This document shows positions 1-14,263 of a stretch of DNA of 64,000 bases, one piece after another. Source of the DNA: Dactylonectria macrodidyma (Eukaryota > Ascomycota > Sordariomycetes > Hypocreales > Nectriaceae); NCBI GenBank assembly GCA_020744425.1, contig JAGMUV010000008.1:2214840-2278839 (forward strand), in the 5' to 3' direction. A program made the position numbers and the translations under genes. How positions within the stretch are numbered: position 1 is the first letter of the stretch; each line of letters starts with the position of its first letter. The notes under the pieces are model-generated. The model saw only the letters and a list, made by a program, of their open reading frames with translations, had not been told where the DNA came from and searched no databases.

Positions 1-2448
1 TCTCTGGAGAAGACTCCAGGACCTACAGACCCGTTGCTTCTTGAGCGCCTGGAGGAGGTTCAGCGCGACGACAACAAACAGGAGGGCCTGGACCTGTTGA
101 TGAATCAAGGAACTGCAGCTATCACAGATAGTGTTCAGAAGGCTACCATGCCAGTCGGACTTGAGAAGCCATTCCCCAAAAACCAGATGCAGGCCATGAC
201 AACATCCGGTGCCAAAGGATCCCAAGTCAACGCCTCTTTGATTTCTTGCAATCTTGGACAGCAGGTTTTGGAGGGACGGCGTGTACCTATCATGGTCAGC
301 GGCAAGTCGTTGCCGTGCTTCCGTCCGTTTGAGACCCATGCGAGAGCTGGTGGATACATTGTCAATCGTTTCTTGACGGGTATCCGACCTCAGGAATATT
401 ACTTCCATCACATGGCTGGACGAGAAGGTTTGATTGACACTGCCGTCAAGACGTCGCGATCAGGCTACCTTCAGAGGTGCGTGATCAAGGGAATGGAAGG
501 ACTCACCGTCGCGTATGATACGACAGTTCGTGATGCAGATGGGTCCATGATTCAGTTTCTCTATGGCGAGGATGGTCTCGATGTCACAAAGCAAAAGTAT
601 CTGTCCGACTTCAGCTTCATTCTTGAAAACGTCACCTCAGAGGCCGCTCAGCTCCGATACGATCCCAGTGTCGGAGAGCGGCTTGGTGCCAACCGCGACT
701 CAATCGCCAAGTACATGAAGAAGGCCATCAAGCATGCTAAGGCAAAGGATCCCAAGGCACACGATCCCCTCTCCAGCATCTTCAACCCGGCTACCACCGC
801 CTTTGCGACATCCGAGAAGTTCTACGAAGCCATGACCAGCTATCTCAAGGAAAACAAGGACGGTCTGGTACGAGACAAGAAGGACAAGAAGGAGCAAAAC
901 CTCTCTCGGGTGAGCCTCAATCGAAAGAATGCAGAGATGCTGTTTGCAATGAAGTATCTGCGGTCTCTCGTTGAGCCGGGTGAAGCTGTGGGCATCGTGG
1001 CAGGACAGTCCGTTGGTGAACCATCGACACAGATGACCCTGAACACGTTTCATTTGGCTGGACACTCGGCCAAGAACGTCACGCTGGGTATTCCACGTCT
1101 ACGAGAAATCTTGATGACGGCGAGTGACAAAATTTCCACACCAGCCATGTCTTTGTACCCCATCGAGGAGATGTCGACTGAGGATGCGGAAACATTTGCA
1201 AAGTCGATCTCAGTTCTGCCGCTCGGCTTCGTGTTGGACGGCGTGACGGTGGAGGAGAAGGTTGGTCGCGGAAAGATGTTCGGAATGGCAAAGATGTACC
1301 AAGTCCGGTTGCAGTTCTTCCCGTCGGAAGAATACACCAAGACGTACGCTATCAGCATTTCGGATGTGATGGGTGCAGTCGAGAAGAAGATGATCCGTCG
1401 TCTATTAACGCTGGTCAAGAAGGAAATCAAGAAACGACAATCTCAGACAACGATGGCGACACCGGAGGTTGGAGTGAAGGCTGGCGTTGTTGAAACAGCT
1501 ACACCTAATGCAGACCGGGAAGCAAATCAGGATGACGAAGACGATGACGACGAGGGCGACGACGATGCCACCAATGCCAAGCAGCGGGCGAACCGCAGCG
1601 AAGCTGTTTCCTACGGGCCTAACGACGATGAGGATGATGCCATCCAGCGAGAAGGAGCCAGGGATGCGGCAGATGAAATGGATGATGAAGGCTTTGGGGG
1701 AAGCCCTCTGCCAACGACGCGCCCAGAGGAAGACGGCGACGACGAAAACAATGGCACTTCTTGGTCAGCCAAGGCTCGTGCTGAGCGCGTTATGGACGAG
1801 TACGCCGAAGTTACGGATTTCCAGAGCGACGACAAGACTGGAACCCGGTGCAGCTTCACGTTTGAGTTCGACTCGGCAATCCCCAAGGTCTTGATGCTGA
1901 ACCTTGTGCAGGAGGCTGTGAAGAAAACGGTGATCCAGGAAATCTCTGGCGTTGGAGCCTGCACATTCACGGTGGAGAAGGAAGAGAGGGTCATCCACAC
2001 CAGCGGCGTGAACCTACAGGCGATGCAAAGGTACAGCGACTTCATCAACCCGAACCGAATCCAGACCAACGACATTGCGGCGGTGCTGGAGGTGTACGGT
2101 GTTGAGGCCGCTCGGAACAACATCGTGCAAGAGTTGGCGGGTGTTTTCGGATCTCACGGCATCAAGGTCGATAACCGTCACTTGAATCTGATTGCAGACC
2201 ACATGACCAGAAACGGTGCGTTCACGCCGTTCAACCGGATGGGTCTGAAGGGCAACGTCAGCCCGTTCACCAAGATGAGCTTCGAGACGACGCTATCGTT
2301 CCTCAAAGACGCTGTGTTGGACGGTGACTGGGATGATTTGACGACGCCCAGCAGTCGGTTGGTAATGGGCAGGTTAGGAAAAGTTGGCACGGGCGGGTTT
2401 GATGTTTTGGCACAACTTCCGACATATCATGTTGATTCTTTGGCGTAG
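1..2448 (+). CDS. RPA190: RNA polymerase I largest subunit (A190), C-terminal part, 5' truncated by window edge
   Basis: The frame is open from base 1 to the TAG at 2446-2448, giving 815 residues; the N-terminal half lies upstream of the window. The product is the catalytic-side subunit of nucleolar RNA polymerase I, which transcribes pre-rRNA. Seen in the sequence: the bridge-helix region with GIRPQEYYFHHMAGREG (about 385-435), the trigger-loop region PSTQMTLNTFHLAGHS (about 1021-1068) followed by the conserved LGIPRLREIL, and a long Asp/Glu-rich low-complexity stretch (about 1513-1770) inside the jaw. That acidic insert is typical of Pol I; in yeast A190 the equivalent DNA-mimicking loop occupies the cleft of inactive dimers. 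Its presence favours Pol I over Pol II or III, and there is no CTD heptad tail. No intron is needed in the visible part. The gene faces histone H3 tail to tail. Confidence 0.95.
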   Translation, partial: SLEKTPGPTDPLLLERLEEVQRDDNKQEGLDLLMNQGTAAITDSVQKATMPVGLEKPFPKNQMQAMTTSGAKGSQVNASLISCNLGQQVLEGRRVPIMVSGKSLPCFRPFETHARAGGYIVNRFLTGIRPQEYYFHHMAGREGLIDTAVKTSRSGYLQRCVIKGMEGLTVAYDTTVRDADGSMIQFLYGEDGLDVTKQKYLSDFSFILENVTSEAAQLRYDPSVGERLGANRDSIAKYMKKAIKHAKAKDPKAHDPLSSIFNPATTAFATSEKFYEAMTSYLKENKDGLVRDKKDKKEQNLSRVSLNRKNAEMLFAMKYLRSLVEPGEAVGIVAGQSVGEPSTQMTLNTFHLAGHSAKNVTLGIPRLREILMTASDKISTPAMSLYPIEEMSTEDAETFAKSISVLPLGFVLDGVTVEEKVGRGKMFGMAKMYQVRLQFFPSEEYTKTYAISISDVMGAVEKKMIRRLLTLVKKEIKKRQSQTTMATPEVGVKAGVVETATPNADREANQDDEDDDDEGDDDATNAKQRANRSEAVSYGPNDDEDDAIQREGARDAADEMDDEGFGGSPLPTTRPEEDGDDENNGTSWSAKARAERVMDEYAEVTDFQSDDKTGTRCSFTFEFDSAIPKVLMLNLVQEAVKKTVIQEISGVGACTFTVEKEERVIHTSGVNLQAMQRYSDFINPNRIQTNDIAAVLEVYGVEAARNNIVQELAGVFGSHGIKVDNRHLNLIADHMTRNGAFTPFNRMGLKGNVSPFTKMSFETTLSFLKDAVLDGDWDDLTTPSSRLVMGRLGKVGTGGFDVLAQLPTYHVDSLA

Positions 2449-3295
2449 ACGAGCTTGTATGTAATACGTATGCAATTGATTTCGCTTTGCACAGTAAACT
2501 AGTTCCAGTCACAATATGCGCAGCACAGGCAAAGGATGGTCTTCTAGGCTGCGGTGGTCGAAACTATGGTCTAGCTGGCTGATGTTCTGACAGTGAGTGC
2601 GTGACCTGTCTTGGTGTTTATTGTGCCTGACTAACCATGCCAGGCTACCTGGCCATGTTTGCTGACCTAACTACGCAAGTGATCAATCAAGGCAGGCAGC
2701 AACAGTCAGCAGAGGAAGTCCCCCCAATCTGTGGGGATGAGTCAAACTCGAAGTGACATCCCCGAGGAGAATCCTCTGCAATCCGGAGCGCTTGCCGCTT
2801 TGAATGTGGCAAGCTATAAGAGGACTGGGGCCACATACGACTGAAGACCTGACTGACATTACATCCATCTGCTGCTGCAAGGGCCGATCGAGTCATACCG
2901 ATTACGCGTATACTCGGTTAGGTTGATGGGCGCAATGGTTGGAAAGTAGCGTCGCCTTGTTCAATACTATGGCTCGTCACTTGGTGCTGTGGATGTCAAC
3001 GTGTTTATGGTCACTGTGGGCGAGGCGGAGCGTCGCGGCTACGTGCGCGGGCTTCGCGCCGGAGCAAGAAACACGATATCGATTGCGGGGTATGTCAAGA
3101 CAGGCAGATGAAGTGATCATAGACCGGTGGTCTGTTGCATTGGGCGTTGCCAGACGGCAGCCTCTGAATAGTGTACATCCCAACTGTGGAATAAAGCAAG
3201 TTTCTCATCGTAACGCCATGATTATCCCCCGAACCATGATATCCCTCGTTGCCAAAAACAAAATCGTGAACCACCCCGTTTAAACAAGCATCCGC
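2449..3295. other. Convergent intergenic region between RPA190 and H3
   Basis: This 0.85-kb spacer holds the 3' ends of two converging genes. Short open frames occur on both strands but have no recognisable protein features. I see no tRNA B box and no obvious snoRNA box pair. It is presumably 3'UTR sequence from both sides. Confidence 0.6.
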
Positions 3296-6080
<2,785 letters not shown>

Positions 6081-9000
6081 GAATTTGGTGTTTTGCATGT
6101 CTGTTATGATTTTGGGGCATTCGCGCTTGTTGTGCGGGGCCATGTAGGGTGTTTATGATGACTACGGTATCTGGTCTTGCTTTTGGGTGTTATGTATCAT
6201 AAGGGAACCGGTGGTTTACATTTGGGCGGTAATCGACGCTGCCCTCGCGGCCATTTTGATCATTACGTGTTCTCGGTTCCGTGTTGTCGTATCGCTGCCT
6301 GCTTTCGTATTCGTAGTTGATTTCCGTCGTGGCGCGTCAGCGGCGCGAGGTCATCGGACTGTGTCTCGGTCTTGGCTCATCGTCGTGACCGCTCTGTTGC
6401 TGCATGGCGCTCTCCGGTGGTCTAACACTGTTGATGCTCCGTTACCTACGGTCAGCCTGGACTGTGACGATGTGTATTCCAAGTGACTCTGAGCCTGTGA
6501 CACGCGTCGTGGAACCTGCCTACCCTATATCACGAGCGTCGTGGGCCTCGGCGCCAATTCGGTCTCCGTCATCACATCAACATCGAAACCTAGGACCATG
6601 ACAGATCATGCAATGTATTGCGATACGGCTTCGTCAGTTTTCTTTTTTTTTTCTAAACCATTACCTGTGAGTTGGCGGAGAGTTTTTCTACCTTCGACAG
6701 ATCAGTGCCGAATCCCGTTGTTGGGTGAGCCCGGATAAAGGGCGTCTGCCTACCAGGTCTTGGCATGGATCTGGGCAAACAGGATCGCTATTCAACAATG
6801 GCCAGAAGCATACACTCGTTATTGCCCGCCTCTTGCCAAGCATGACATGGTAGCCGTATTATCCCGAGGACTGCGTACCCAAGCCGTGACTCGTCACTTA
6901 CCCTATACCGTACACGAGTTCATTTTGGCCGGAGTTTACGGTCGTAGAATCCCGGATTTGTCGGTCGTGCATGAATACGACAGCGCGCCGACCGTAACGC
7001 GAAGAGACGAGTGGGTGGCGTATGATGCCCGCTGACATCAGACACTTTTTTCTTGTATGCGGACATTGCCCGCATACTGCTGCATTTTCGAGTGTACCTC
7101 AGCCGTCCATTGCTATGGGGAGACGACGAAGTTTTGCGGTCGAATCTTTGATGTCACAAGACCATGCCTTAACTGATGTACTGGGTCCTTGAATCAACGG
7201 ATAGATCGGACGGGAACTATTGACATGTGGCCACCGCTTCCCATCTGGAGCTGTAGAATGTGGCGAAAACGTATAACCCGGCCCTGGCACGCTAATGAAT
7301 ACCGGCATCTCGGATAGCAGATTGACAGATGCCGACAATTCAGCGAATGTTCCAGGATGGTGGCAAACAACGGCCTTCGCTCTCGCTGAGGAATATCTGC
7401 TCGGCGTTACAAGTTCACGTTGTAGGGAGCTGTAAAAAACACACGGGCAAAGCAGACAGAGACACAGACACGGGAGGGAGACGGCCTGGTGGAGAAAAGT
7501 TACACATGTTGGCTTCTGGGTCAATCGGCCGAAAACCCGGAGAAGAGAGGGAACGGGTTGGAACTGGTGGCGAAGAATCCAAGGCGGCAAGGTCTCATGG
7601 GTCCTCCCACGTGGAAGGCACTAAATTTAGAGGGCGATCTGCATGTCGCCCTTGCTTTGGAATCTGGGGGTCGTCAACCTAAACCCGACCGGGGTGCTGA
7701 GGTGTCGGGGGGAGGGGGTCCCCGAAAGTGACGCACCCCCTTTCGCACCTTTCGCACTCGCTCACCTTCCCACCTTCCCAATTGGCTGAGATAGTCGACG
7801 GGTGAGAAATTTGCAACCATTGCAAAGAGGCAGTTGTAGAAAAAAAAAAAAGATCAGGGGGAGCACGAGCCAGCCTCGAGCAAACCTTGATTGAGATCCC
7901 TGGAGCCAACATAGTACAGCCACATCTGCAGTGAAAATCTTTGGTCCCTGCAGAGTCTTCGGTTCCGTGTCTTGGCTTGTTAGCTGGGGTTCCGGGGGAA
8001 CACCTGTTCCAGGACGATGCCTCGGCTTGATGGTGGGGGACGTGCTCTTTCAGTGGTCGGCGCCTGTTTAAAGGCGGGCCCACCGCGGTAAGGTGGGTGG
8101 GTGTCCACGCGGACAAGCCGAACCGCGCTGGCTAGGGAAGAGTCTGGAGGGCGCCGAGGAGCGAAGACACTGAGAGCGCGAGATGTGCAACCGCTCCGGC
8201 CACCATCTAGCGTGCGTCGATAGAGAGCGCCAAGCGCGAGGGCCGAAAAAAAAAAAACCACAGGCCTGCGGAATGGAGCGACCACCTGCGCGGAGATGCA
8301 GCCCTGTCGCTCTAAGACTAATGCATGGAAGGTCCAGATGGAAGCATCGTATGGAAGCATCGAATGGAAGCCAGACACTAGCGGATGGGCGCGCCGAGTC
8401 CCTGTGTCGAATAGATGTGCCGGACCGATACCATCTGGACTTCCACCCATCCACCAGGAAATGCGCACTTACACACCTAGAGGCACTAGACACGCACACG
8501 CCCTTCTAGAAGTTGTGCCGCGGGCTGCTCTCAATAGCTGAAAAAAAAAAGCCAAGCCCGACAATTCGCAACGTAACATGGCCTTTGTTGAGAAATCTTT
8601 TTCCTAAATGGTAGTTCATCAGTGAGATGCGTGGATAGTGTGGTGGGCGGTCTGTGCGATTCCTTACCCGACCGCAGCCGTTGTCGGGATCTCGGCTTGC
8701 TGAACGGCAGTTCTCCGTTCTGCTCAGCGAACTGGTAATCTACTGGGTACCTGCAGGTGGGAAACGAGCAAACTATGTACAGTCGTTATCTCGAGATTAT
8801 TCCTCATTGCTTACTGCTTGCTTTTCTTGCTGAACGGAATCCATAAAGGCGAATGTCCCAGCAGCGAGCGGGTCGCGCACACGCCTACGTAGGGCTGGGC
8901 CCGCAGCGGCCACGGCTGGCCCCGGGTGGTCTGTACAGAGAGCATGGTTCACCGACGGTAGTGTCCTTCTTTTTAGTCTCTGAGTCGGTAAATCAGGTAA

Positions 9001-11448
9001 CTTACTTAGTCCCTTCCTTGACTTACCATACCGGGTCGATCACCTCCGGCGCCCGACGTACCTACCTAGTGTGTTGAGCTGTCGAGGTAGCTCCCGAGCT
9101 GCCTCCCTGGTAGTCTAGTCTACGTGAAAGGAAAAAAAGTCGGCAGATGACCAAGCTGAGTGCAATGCCTGGAAAAAGCTCTCATCTATGAGCGCTTGGA
9201 GAAGATGGCTGCTGGTCAACCTCCGAGCTCGGTCCGTCACCGGCTCACCTCGCCCCCCGTGAGCCATCTACTGATTATACGTAGTAGTAACGTGTGTGCT
9301 CTTATAGGACATATAAGTATAACACTAAGCTACGGACACCGGGACCGGAACGGACCCGGATTAGGCGATATAGGAATGAAAATTGAACATCACTCATCAA
9401 CACGTGGGCCATGATGCAGGGCCATCTAGTTTAGTAGTCATCGCCCGACCCATGATGGGTGTACGGATGCAGAATTTTTTTCCCGCATCCTGACAGATCC
9501 CCTTTGCGGAAAGACTTTTGTTAAGCAAGATGGAAAAGGAGAAGACCAAGGGGGTGGGGGGTGAGAGTTAGAATTATCGGTAATGGGGGCCATGGCGGAT
9601 CGCAGTAGTACTTACCTAGCTGAGACTTGGCGGTCGACTGTTGTTCAGCACCGCTGTGTATTGCAACAGAAAGGGGCTGGCGGCTAATTGCCCTCTCACC
9701 AACGTACGGACCGGCTTTGGATTAGGCTACGTACCTTGAACGTGTCTGCATATTAGGCAATGGTAAGGGGCCTGTCGGTCAAAAAAAAAAAAAAAAGGTT
9801 GAGCCGGGTTCCTGCAATGGGTCGGGCTCCCGGCGACGAGATCGATCTGCACGCGTGTATGTGCACACGCATGCACGGCTCAGGCCGGCTCGGCGGATTG
9901 GGTCGTGTGGCCTGGACCCTGTCATCTAATCCTGCTTTGGCATCTTCAAAAGGAAGATGCGAGTCTTTGCGCCCCAGACCGTGGCTGAGCATGGGTCAGC
10001 CACACATGTTCATTGGCTGCTTCGCTTTCCGACCTAGTCCCGAGGGCCGGAGCTGGTCGGCCAGGCCGAGAATACGCTGTCACGCACCTCCTCCACGTAG
10101 CACGCTGCTTGGCTGCGTTCCCACTTTCCGTGTTCCGTATGAGGAATATGCACATTGATGCAGCTACGTTGTACGGCCATGCAGGCGTGGGCAGGTACCT
10201 ACCACCACTGCGTAGCCTAGGTCCTCGCCGGATTCTGACTGGAAACCTTCCTCCTGGATGGGAGGGCTGGCTGGCTGGATGGTTGGAGGGTGTGAGGCGG
10301 CCGGCTCTGTTTTTGCGCGCCTGCTGCTCACCTCATACCCCAGGAACAAGTGAAAATTTTTTCTTCCTTTGGTTCCGCGTTCCCCCTTTCTCCTTGCTCA
10401 CAACCGATTTTGATTCCCGGGTGAGTTCGCCATTGGGATTGGGGATGGGCTTGTCGTCACACCACCCCGCGTGTCATGCGATAGCGCCGGGCGTTTGCGA
10501 TTGAGTCACCAAAGGAGGAGAGGAAAAAAGCATAGATGGAGACTACTATCCGCCGATGGCTCTAGCAACGAGAGAATATGGGCTTACCTAATATGGCTTG
10601 GCTGGCTGGCAGGTTACCTCTGCCGACAGGCGCAGACAGGAGATTCGAAGACGCAGAGGCGGACAGACATACGATCAAGTGCTCATGTGACGGCCTCACC
10701 CAGTGACCAGTGGCCCCAGGCATCGCCTAGAAAAGCACAGCACGACACTGAATGGAGCGTCATGTGACTGGGCCAGGTGGAACGCAATGGAGTGTGGCGG
10801 ATGTGCGGCGCTGGGCACTGAATGGGAGGGATCCGCGGACTACAGAGAGCTGTCGTGGGTCATCGAGGGCCCTCGAGGACCATCTAGGGCGGTCGGGTCG
10901 ACGCCAGAGTGCTCGGAGAAGCCCAGGAAAAGCAGGAAAAAACTAGAGGGGAGGAGAGGACAAACACGGGGAGGTGCATTACTAAGGGTAATGTGGCTGT
11001 GCGTGGCATTCCGCGCTGAACAGGGATCGAGGAGATCGGCGGGCCGAGATACGTCAGTGGTGTTGGGACTGTTGGCCAAACCAAGTCCCTAGCTGTGCCA
11101 GGCCCAGTACACCCCCGCCAGTGACGCAGTGGCCGGCACAAGGACTTGGGATGCTCATTGGCAGTTGAGCGGTTGGCAAGCAGCTGGCATTGCCCAACGA
11201 GCGTTTGTAGGTACCTTAGCCTTAGGGGGTCCTTGTGCTGGACTGCATGAGTGGGCAGCGGGCTGGGCTGCGCGTACCGTAGCCCTGGGGCGGCGGGAGG
11301 ACTCCGGCCAGGGCAATGGATGCTATGGTAGCATGGCTCCTACACTCCGGAGAGGTACCTCCTGAGGTAGTAGGCACGGAGGTACTTTGCCTAAGTAATT
11401 GTAGGGCGCAGGTACATGCACACTGACGGCAGCCAGACCTGAAAGCAC
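6081..11448. other. 5.4-kb stretch without a supported gene
   Basis: This begins with the H4 3'UTR and ends at the proposed promoter of the C2H2 gene. All open frames here are short (163 codons or less), mostly lack an ATG start, show no recognisable domain and overlap in conflicting frames. The sequence has many A or T runs of 9-16 bases (for example 7840-7851, 8248-8259 and 9781-9796), a GGCTGGCT-type microsatellite at about 10265-10285, and scattered GGTACCT / TACCTAG motifs. I found no tRNA or rRNA. A long regulatory region or a non-coding RNA locus is possible. Confidence 0.5.
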
Positions 11449-12361
11449 CCTCCCTCGCGCTCCCTCCCTCGTTTCTTCGGGACCCGCATCTCTCGGCTTC
11501 GCAAAACGCAGGCGCGATATATCTGGCACGAGGTTTCCCCCAAGCCCAAGATCTTACGGACTTGGGGACTATTTCAAATCATCAGCTCAGCCCAACAAGC
11601 CAAGCGAAGCAGCAACCAAAAGCAACAAAGCAAGCCGACCAGGTGATGAAAAAGAACCGATATTGGAGACCGACACCGAACCTAGCCGAAGCATCCAGCA
11701 CCATCACCACCAAGCCATCCAGTCACCAAGTCATCAGTCATCATCGTCCATCACTTCCCGTCGTCATTACTCATTAATACAATCCACCCACCCCCGCACC
11801 CGCCGTGTCTAGTTCCTCGAGCCGACAGAAACAAGAACCATTTTGCCTATCTCAGTAGCCAAGCCAGGATCAATCAAGCACCGGTGGGCCATCTGTACAT
11901 CGCGACACCCACCCGACGACACACGAGCAGCCACACTCGCACTCTACAATACGTAGTAGCACACTACGCTGTCTACACACCACTTGGTGCTACGTATCTC
12001 CGGCGGGTATTCGTACAGAACATCCACACCACACAGCAGACCTACCACACCATCTCCAAGACTCGGACTTCTACCAGTCTGTGCATCATCTAGTGGGTCC
12101 ACACGGCTTTTCTTGGGGTCTCGGCCTGTGGAGACACCCTCCTCGCTACATCGACGCCGTCTCCACTCCTCTCCAGTTTTACCGTGTCTAAGTCTCCAGG
12201 GTTCCACGGCTCTCCAGACACACTTTGACAAAGCCCTGACTGACCAGCGACTTCTGCACCGACCGGTTCGGCCGGGCCAGCTTATAAAGGCCGCCATCCC
12301 GTCTATTTGCCACTCCAACCCCAATCTAAAACAATCCATTTCTATCCTACCTTCGACAATC
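11449..12361 (+). promoter_or_regulatory. Promoter and long ATG-depleted 5' leader of the C2H2 gene
   Basis: A CT-rich tract lies at 11449-11477 and a TATA-like GATATATC at about 11516-11523. From 11419 to the start codon at 12362 I find only one ATG, at 11646. About 14 would be expected by chance in that length. Depletion of ATG is what a scanned 5'UTR should look like, so I infer a transcript starting near 11480-11560 with a leader of about 0.8 kb. A second TATA-like box, CTTATAAAGG at about 12281-12290, could serve a shorter transcript. An unspliced leader is assumed; a leader intron cannot be excluded. Confidence 0.55.
11646..11777 (+). other. Upstream ORF (43 codons) in the C2H2 leader
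   Basis: This is the only ATG in the proposed leader. It opens a 43-codon frame starting MKKNRYWRPTPNLAEASS and ending at TAA, well before the main ATG at 12362. The peptide resembles no family I know. It may tune translation of the downstream regulator. Whether it is translated depends on the true transcription start. Confidence 0.4.
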
Positions 12362-14263
12362 ATGATATCTCTTCCTCAGCAACATCAACATCAACATCAT
12401 CAACAACAACAACAGCAACATCAACTCAACTTCCAGCCATACTCATACCCGACTGACTACTATCCCGAATATCATAACGCCTATTCGCCCTCTCCCATTG
12501 ATCTGGCATCGTCGGATCTCGACGACAGTATCGCCATCCTCGACCATCAACTCCCCGCCGAACTGATGCAGTCCGAACACTGGGGAGCTCTCGCCCAGCA
12601 GACCCCCAGGCTGGCCCGATTTGCTCATCAGCGCGAGTCTTCCTTGTCGTCCCTGGCTTCCTCCGGTGCTGCTCCTGCTTCTCCCTTCGCCCACAACAGT
12701 TCAAACCCTCAGATCGCCATCAGCAACGCCTCTCACGACGGTTTGGTCGACAACTCCTCCGGCAACAGCCAGGGCTCTTACTATCACCTCGCCAAGTCGA
12801 CGGGCCCATATCAAGGTTACCAGAATTGCGGTGGCATGGAGCATATCATGCCAGAAATGGCATATCCCATCACCATTTCAGGGCCCAGTGGCAAGCCACG
12901 CTTGGACAGAGCTTTCATTCCCGCACCTGACTTCGCTACTGGTTCAACGCGATCACATCCTGCTTCAGTGGCGAGCTCGATCGCAGGTGACTCACCTGCC
13001 ACCCCCACGGTTGGTGAGTCTGACATCTCAGAGAGGCGGCGGAAAGGTCTTACCTCCGCCCCTTCCGACAACACCCATGGACGCTCACACTTTCTTTCTC
13101 CAGGCTTCGCCCACGTTCCTAAGCTGGACAGGACGATGACGGATGTTTACAACGACGAGTTGTTCAGCCCGAACTTTGCCATCACCTCCACCCCGCCTTC
13201 ACAGTCTCAGATGGCTGTCTCGCCTAGCAACGACCTGTTCAGCCAACGCCTCCACGCTGCCAACAGCCAGCATCTCAGTGCCGCACACTCGCCCGCTTCT
13301 ACCACTTCTCGAGGAAGATCTCCCTTCCTTGCCGGCTCTCCCCTCGCACCTTCACCGAATCACGACTTTGGAGCCGGTCCTGTGGCGCAGAACATGCCCT
13401 TCAATACAGCTCAGCAGATGCGGGAGCACAACAAGGCGCAGCATGAGGCGCAACTCCTGCACCAGCAGATGGCCCAGCGAGCTGAACCAGAGACACCCAA
13501 GACAATTTCGCCCAAGGACGCGATCCTCGAGTTCAATGAACCTGAAGGAGAGTCGAACTTCCCGCTGTTCCCTCAGGAGCCGACGGCTTTTGAGATGGAT
13601 CAATTCTCCAAGGCTATGGCTTCTCAGAGCTCACAGGGTGTCAATGGACACGATGGCGGTAACAGCCAATTCACCTACATCCACTCTCAGCTGCCAAGCG
13701 GTATCCCGGTGCCTCAGCAATATCCCTTCGTCTCACAATCTCGTCCATCACATGATACTCCTCCACGACTGAGCTCTGCGGGATCTAGCTCTACCGCATC
13801 GAGAACCAACACACCAGCCCACATAGGCCGGCCTAATGGAACTGCCGCGGATGGTGGAACCTACACTTGTACGTATCACGGGTGCACCTTACGATTTGAG
13901 ACGCCTACCCTTCTTCAAAAGCACAAGCGGGAGGGCCACAGGCAGTCGCAAACATTGGGCGGGCCGAGGCCGCGTGAAATGGTTGGCATGTCCTCTAGCA
14001 TGCTCAACAGCCAGGCCGGTCCACACCGATGCGATCGGGTCAACCCCAGTACGGGCAAGCCATGCAGTACAGTTTTCTCAAGACCCTACGACTTGACGAG
14101 ACATGAGGATACGATCCACAATGCACGCAAGCAAAAGGTACGGTGTAACCTCTGCACCGAGGAGAAGACTTTCAGCCGAGCGGACGCTTTGACAAGACAT
14201 TACCGGGTGTGCCATCCCGATATGGAACTCCCAGGAAAGCATCGACGTCGTGGAGGGCTTTGA
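12362..14263 (+). CDS. C2H2 zinc-finger transcription factor, possibly Rpn4-like
   Basis: This is a single exon of 633 residues. The frame stays open upstream to 11984, but 12362 is its first ATG and the upstream part reads as leader. The N-terminus has a His/Gln-rich tract (residues about 6-25). Residues about 60-490 are Ser/Pro/Gln-rich and disordered-looking, as in activation regions. Three fingers lie at the C-terminus: C503, C508, H521, H526; an unusual C557-X10-C568 with H581 and H586; and C595, C598, H613, H618. A basic tail GKHRRRGG follows. The motifs FSRPYDLTRHEDTIH and FSRADALTRHYRVCH recall fungal proteins annotated as Rpn4-like, regulators of proteasome genes. That assignment is from memory and uncertain. 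It is a nuclear DNA-binding protein with a long private upstream region. Confidence 0.88.
   Translation: MISLPQQHQHQHHQQQQQQHQLNFQPYSYPTDYYPEYHNAYSPSPIDLASSDLDDSIAILDHQLPAELMQSEHWGALAQQTPRLARFAHQRESSLSSLASSGAAPASPFAHNSSNPQIAISNASHDGLVDNSSGNSQGSYYHLAKSTGPYQGYQNCGGMEHIMPEMAYPITISGPSGKPRLDRAFIPAPDFATGSTRSHPASVASSIAGDSPATPTVGESDISERRRKGLTSAPSDNTHGRSHFLSPGFAHVPKLDRTMTDVYNDELFSPNFAITSTPPSQSQMAVSPSNDLFSQRLHAANSQHLSAAHSPASTTSRGRSPFLAGSPLAPSPNHDFGAGPVAQNMPFNTAQQMREHNKAQHEAQLLHQQMAQRAEPETPKTISPKDAILEFNEPEGESNFPLFPQEPTAFEMDQFSKAMASQSSQGVNGHDGGNSQFTYIHSQLPSGIPVPQQYPFVSQSRPSHDTPPRLSSAGSSSTASRTNTPAHIGRPNGTAADGGTYTCTYHGCTLRFETPTLLQKHKREGHRQSQTLGGPRPREMVGMSSSMLNSQAGPHRCDRVNPSTGKPCSTVFSRPYDLTRHEDTIHNARKQKVRCNLCTEEKTFSRADALTRHYRVCHPDMELPGKHRRRGGL

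Noticed and set aside
2560..2900. Possible C/D snoRNA between RPA190 and H3
   Set aside because: GATGAG and CTGA motifs occur, but without a convincing box C/D spacing or terminal stem.
7359..7367. GGTGGCAAA, identical to the yeast Rpn4 (PACE) site
   Set aside because: A single 9-base match about 5 kb upstream of the C2H2 start; chance is a sufficient explanation in a window of this size.
10013..10504. 163-codon open frame
   Set aside because: Starts at a TTG, has no recognisable domain and contains microsatellite-coded WLAGWL segments.
11984..12361. N-terminal extension of the C2H2 protein
   Set aside because: It has no ATG, begins only at a TTG, and the region is ATG-depleted like a leader.
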